A stretch of DNA of 64,000 nucleotides, from positions 682,533 through 746,532 of the forward strand of contig QANU01075037.1 in assembly GCA_003254905.1 (NCBI GenBank), read 5' to 3'. The notes beneath the pieces are model-generated. The model was not told the origin of the DNA, made no database searches, and saw only the letters and a list, made by a program, of their open reading frames with translations. Numbering within the stretch: position 1 is the first letter of the stretch; the number at the start of each line of letters is the position of its first letter. Source of the stretch: Nissolia schottii (Eukaryota > Streptophyta > Magnoliopsida > Fabales > Fabaceae). The position numbers and the translations under genes are program-made. Below, piece after piece: positions 58,856-64,000 of this stretch.

Positions 58856-61800
58856 TCAAGTCAAATTCCAGTTAAAGAATTGAAATCCATTTCCACTTCC
58901 TACTTCCGTGGAATCCGATTCACTTCCCATGGCCTCATCGGAACTTTCACCCGGAAGGACTTTTATCCGGTCTGCATGCTCAATGATCCAGTCAGTGAAT
59001 TCTGGAGACGCCGCCCACTCTGCTAGAGCTTGCTTAGTCGATTCTTGCGTGAAATCATCCCACTCTTTCTTTGTGAACAACTTCCTGTTGCGGGTCTTGT
59101 GAAAGGTAGAGAAAAAATCCGGCCCTGTATGCGCCCCAGAAGATTGTGGAGTGGTCCTAGAAGGTGGTGATACAACACCTGAAACAGATCAAATGAATCA
59201 GATAAAATATCACAGCATTGTTATTGCAAGCAAAGTAATGCTCCAGAAACTTCACAGGTTGAGTAATAGAGGAAATCTCTGAAAATAAGACAAATATTCC
59301 AGATGACTGCGGTACACAAAACATCCCACTTATTACTTGTGTGAGGTCATTATGAATTTGACGCAATATCCATTGCCTAATGTTTATTCTAATATAAAAT
59401 TAGTACTAAAACTTTCTGATTCTAACGCATTTGGTCCAAGGAATACCAGAAAATCTCAGGAGTGAGAGAACAAAATCCAGAGGGCTGAAAAAATATTTCA
59501 TCGCTAAATAAATAACCCTGAACTTCATAATCAACTGAATAAATCGTAACTTAGTTTTCCCTCTCTTTCAACATTAACTATGTTGATGATCCATACAATC
59601 AAAAGTTCAAAAAGAAAATGAAAGCACAAATAAATTAGGTTTTTCCTCAATGGAAAGAAATCTTTTCCAGCTCAGTAGACCAAAAATGAGTAGTATTTTC
59701 GTTCAACCATTGGAGCTTATGCCTCATTCAGTGGCCAATTGGGCCTAATATGGAATAGTAGCCATTCAATTGCTTTGACTTTAATCTCTTTACCACTAAA
59801 TATTCACTTAATCAGTAGTTACTGTGGTAAAGAAGAATAAGATTCTGTCTAAATCAGCTGAAAGAGAAATCAGTTTCTTTCATCTACTAACCAGCATAGA
59901 TCTTACTTGATTCACCAAAAGGCTCGAAAGGGAAAGAAAAAATAGAGAAAAAGGCGTTGCTTGAAAAATATGTAGTAATCTTATACCAGAAAGACTGGAA
60001 TATGAAACAATACCTCTCACGGGAGAGGCAGACCATGCAGATCTCTTCGTGGTATTCCACACTTTTCCCTTTGGGGTTGACTTGCTGAGGAATTCAGCAC
60101 GACCACGTGCTCCTCTCATCCACTGCTTCGAATAATAATCATTCCCTGAAGTTTCATACCTACATGAAATCATAATGCCAAGTTTACAAGTGGATCTTCG
60201 TGTTTGGATGGACGCTGCTACCAGGGAGAAGCAGATATGGCAACAGTGTCCAGCAGAAATGATTTTACATGAATAAATATAAAAAGTAGAAACATAAGTA
60301 ATACTTACCATCCAAGAAGCCACTTTATCGAGGAAATAAGATTACAAATAGCTCCACAAGAGACCAAGGCTCCTATTGCTAGAGGAGGATCAAGAGTGCT
60401 CTGACAGAAATGAAATACAGAAATTCAGAATAAATAGGAAAACAAACAGCATTCTAAGAATAATAGTAACAGACAAAAATGGTCAGACAACAGCTTTTAT
60501 TTTATCTTGTTAATTTATATCTCTATATTTTATCTGTTTATGTTTGTATTTTGTAATTTTATTAGTTTCTATATGAACCAGCGCAATGAATGATTACAAA
60601 AATTGCAATTTAATATTTACATTTATATTGTAATGTATAAATTCTATGAACCCTGTGACACTTATAAAAGCTGTGTGTTCAAAAATTAAAAACAGACATT
60701 AAAATCAAAGAATGATTACATAAATAGACACAAAAAATGAGGGGGAAAAAAGGTCAAAAAGTTAAAAGGGCTAACCTACATTATCAAATCAAACTTTCTA
60801 AACTTGCTCATCGGGAAATTTTTATGCAACAAAAGTAACTTTCACAAGTTCATAGTGACCTAGCAAAACTTGGCATATATGACAGCGTGAGTATTAAACA
60901 GCCATAGTGTACTGCACGTTCCCTGATTAAATAAATGCAAACCTGCAAAATGAAGGTGAATCCCACGATGCGCATCGCCCATTTCACAAACAGAGCAACC
61001 CCAGCATCAACAGTGCCATCTTCTTTCGAGATAACAAATCTCCTAACAATCCAGTAGCCTAAAGCAGCTCCAGCCAATACGATACCCAGTAGTGCAAAAA
61101 CAGCAACCTGTAAAACAATTGACAAAAATAGTTTAGGAAAGGAATTTAAGATATGATTGACAGCAAGCCAAGTCCCATATGAAACAATTGATAACACGTC
61201 TCGTCTAGACAAGCAAAGATGGTCAACAATCAGCAAGAGTTATGCAGCACGTAATATGGATGAAGAAGGGTTGAAAGTGATAGTTAAAGGGTAACTGGGT
61301 AACCACCTATGTAGCACAGGCACTAACATAGACACCAGACAACATATATATGAAATTCAAATTTACAGAAAAATGAGTCATTATTCTTATTCTTAATATC
61401 ATATATATAAATATGGCTTCTTCACATTGCAGAGTTCACATTGTAAAGTTAATATGCACGGGTCAGAAGAAGCCAACAAAAGCACTAGGAATCTGGATGT
61501 CAATAGCTGTTGGCCATTCAACATGCATTGTATGACACAACATAAAAATACAGATACTCACCGGATTGTGCATTTCTTCACTCATCCCCAAACTCTGAAG
61601 AATCGAATTCACAAACAAAGAGAACTGGTGCAAAAGGAATGACCCAGCTCCAAGCTGAAACAGCACATTGCAGTTATATTAATAATGGTGATATAATACT
61701 TACATGAAACATGAAGAGCACCAAGTGAACGAGGGCCAAAATTAAATCCAACTCACCACAGATCCATATATGGTAAGGTAAAAGATATTTTTTCTTCCAG

Positions 61801-63667
61801 TTGGCAATAATTTCATGCCCTGCGTAATAATTTGAAGAAAATAGTTAGAAAACCCGTTAAACAACCAAGGAAAACTTAGAAGAAATGAAACAAAATGAAA
61901 TCCATATATAATATGCAATGAAAGTAATATACCTGGAAAAGAAGGATTATAATGACAAGAAAGATCCCTATAGCCATTGAACTGCTATAATAAAATGGAA
62001 CCCAATTGCTAATAATTGGAGCCAACAACAGCAGCACCAATCCCAGTGCAAGACAAATAAGCCGCCATTGCTGAAAATCTGTAAAAAATTTAAATAACAC
62101 ATAAATAAACAGTTAAGCACCAATTTTTTTTTGGAAAAAAATATAAGACAAGACACATCAATAGAATGAATTAGCTCTCCTTTTATGAGATGGAATAAGC
62201 ATACCTTCTTCAAGAGAAACTGTAACAGAACCTGATATTTGTCCATTGATCCTCACATCAACATATCTAGTTTCATAAGGTGACATGACAGCACTCCAGA
62301 CCCCCTTCTGCACATTCCTCCAATCATCCTTTTCACACTGACACCTTCCAAGTGAATTATTCCTGCAGATGCTTTGTAAATAAGAAACAGCAATCTCGAT
62401 AGACTTTTGCAAAAAGTTGAAGTTAGATGAGTGTGTCTGTGTGTGCATTGAGCGTGCACCTGAGAGGAAGGGGTGCAGTGACAACAAATTAAAAAATAAA
62501 AATTGTGTACATTAATCAAATTTACGCACATACCTGTGAAAACAAACTTGAATTTTACTATGTAACCTCTCTGGGATTTCGGCAGAGGGAGCCAAAGAAA
62601 CATGGAATGAACTAGCATATCTCCCAAGTTTCAATCTTGAGATACCAGAAACTTGAACACGACCACATCGTAAACTGTCTTTAACACCGTGATCAGCTGA
62701 ATGCCCCCAAAGTAGAGAAGGGGTGACATCCAAAACCGGCCTTTCAATATCAATAACTGCAGTTGTAACATGTTGCAGTTATTTTCCAGCGCAACAAGGA
62801 GGAATAGAAAATAAAAAGAAAAACAAAAATAATTAGCATACTGAAGACACATTTGGAACATTAACTGAACATTTCCGTATATAACACAAAACTAGCTAAC
62901 AATATACAAACAGACTAGTGAATATTATTGTTCCCTCAGCAAGCACGCAGATCACCAAGATTTTGGCAGAAACCCATCACAAGCAGCTGTGCACTAAACT
63001 AAGACAACATACATTGTGATATTTCCTGGGAACTTCCTAATGCTATTAACTGCTTATTTATTAAGAAAAAAGGGTCTCCAACCCGTGGAGAGTAAAAAAT
63101 TAAAAATTAAAAAAAAATGAGGTTGGGTTGCAATCTTAGTTCCTTTAAACTGGGTTGCAATCCTATTTTTAAAAAAAAATCAGAATCAGAAAGACAAAAC
63201 ATACAGATTATAATCTACAAAAGAATTCGTGGAAAATACGCTGAACACAGAGAGGCAGCAGAAACGCCAGGAGTTAAATTACTCAAAATTGTAAAATAAA
63301 AAACCCTAAACTCAAGAAACCCCCTAAAAAAACAGAATGCATTCAGTCTGCTTGCAACCCAGAACAACATTAGTCACAGCAGGAGTATAAGCCGGGACTT
63401 TCAAGCCGAATTTGAAAAGGGGGGAGACGCCCTAGGAACCATTGAAAAGCGACAGAATCAAACTAACAGTTGAAAATAAGGATCGGAGAGTAACATGTTA
63501 TATATGTACACATAGAGAGAGAGAGAGGGATGGGGAAGATGCAGTACGAGGAAGAAAAGGAGGGAGAAGAATTTCAAACCTGGGAATGAGGAAGGGTTCT
63601 CAGGATAGAGGGCGTGTGAGGAAGCGGAGATGAAGAGGAGGAGGGGGAAGAAGGAGAGCCATCCCAT
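58856..63667 (-). CDS. PNET2: Nuclear envelope integral membrane protein, NEMP/PNET2 family (10 exons, 498 aa)
   Basis: Inner nuclear membrane protein of the NEMP (DUF2215) family. Plant PNET2 proteins have been linked to chromatin organisation at the nuclear periphery. Exons: 63667-63580, 62756-62534, 62362-62205, 62078-61933, 61819-61757, 61654-61562, 61107-60943, 60400-60309, 60159-60014, 59178-58856; 1497 nt in frame. Signal peptide MGWLSFFPLLLFISASSHAL, then a lumenal domain (DVTPSLLWG, QCEKDDWRNVQKGVWSAVMS). Next come about five membrane helices (LICLALGLVLLLLAPIISNW, IGIFLVIIILLFQGMKLLPT then GRKNIFYLTIYGS, VAVFALLGIVLAGAALGYWI, DPPLAIGALVSCGAICNLIS). A soluble tail ends with FTKKEWDDFTQESTKQALAE and an acidic Ser/Asp stretch. 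The GMKLLPTGRKN loop is typical of plant members. Start chosen for the signal peptide. Confidence 0.9.
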
Positions 63668-64000
63668 GGCAAATGGGGGAATAGCGAATGTAAGAGCGAA
63701 CAACTCGACCCGCGCTCTGTTTTTTTTTTTTGCACCCCCTTTTAAATCTTCGATTCGATTCGATTTTACGAGTGGGAGTGGCAGCGAAGAGGGTATATTG
63801 TATATGTAGGTCACACCTTGGGTTTTCCGTTTTGGTGTTTTGCACCATGTTGCGTTCGTTTGAGGCAACAGGGTTTTTTTATTTCTCTTTTTTTCTTTAC
63901 GCGGGATAGAATGACGGTAGTGTATAGACCGTAGACACTTGTCCGGAATTTTACATTTTTGTTCAAATGTTAATGATAATAATCATGAAATTTAGCTGTC
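63668..64000. promoter_or_regulatory. NEMP gene 5' leader and promoter side
   Basis: Short T-run at 63720-63731 and AT-rich flank above it. No element assigned with confidence. Confidence 0.35.

Noticed and set aside
1..64000. tRNA, rRNA or miRNA genes
   Set aside because: No cloverleaf-consistent segment, rRNA core motif or convincing miRNA stem-loop was recognised by eye; a covariance-model scan would be decisive.

Overview
The window is plant nuclear DNA. It has AT-rich introns and intergenic space, canonical GT-AG introns, poly-A/poly-T and AT microsatellites, and heavy debris from plant transposons (MULE/FAR1, LINE, Copia, MITE and Helitron-like). The protein sequences and the style of repeats suggest a dicot, most likely a legume such as Glycine. 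That assignment is inferred from recognised families and was not checked by a search.

Six genes can be read as intact models, five of them spliced. (1) A vacuolar-type cationic amino acid transporter (minus, 15429-2122, 14 exons, 644 aa), whose introns carry several kb of inserted DNA. (2) An intronless PLS/E-class pentatricopeptide repeat protein, apparent orthologue of Arabidopsis At3g22150/AEF1 (minus, 22039-19478, 853 aa). (3) AP-1 adaptor sigma subunit (plus, 30895-33161, 7 exons, 161 aa), whose start codon is alone at the end of exon 1. (4) A MATH-BTB (BPM) substrate adaptor of CUL3 ubiquitin ligases (minus, 45596-41370, 4 exons, 435 aa) with a duplicated C-terminal tail. (5) A bL25-family organellar ribosomal protein (minus, 56978-53793, 3 coding exons, 255 aa). 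(6) A NEMP/PNET2-type inner nuclear envelope protein (minus, 63667-58856, 10 exons, 498 aa). These are unrelated housekeeping or regulatory genes, each with its own transcription unit.

The rest is accessory DNA. 0-0.65 kb: a glyoxal-oxidase-like 5' fragment cut by a repeat that recurs at 23.8 kb. 6.5-10.4 kb: a large inverted duplication of a FAR1-like MULE inside intron 8 of the transporter gene, with long arms and a short loop. 12.7-13.7 kb: two near-identical 516-519 bp copies separated by one N in intron 3. 17.2-19.1 kb: decayed copies of transporter exons 2-3 next to a copy of part of the BPM gene. 22.6-23.4 kb: 0.3-kb tandem repeats. 24.2-27.7 kb: a MULE whose transposase reading frame runs into a TTAGGG-type minisatellite. 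38.6-39.5 kb: an element with terminal inverted repeats. 46.1-47.3 kb: a LINE remnant. 50.1-52.0 kb: a scrambled Copia remnant.

The most notable structure is the intronic FAR1-MULE inverted duplication. It resembles in layout the maize Mu killer locus and would be transcribed as part of a host pre-mRNA. Exon boundaries were placed by hand from splice consensus, reading frame and family similarity; every gene model closes in frame.
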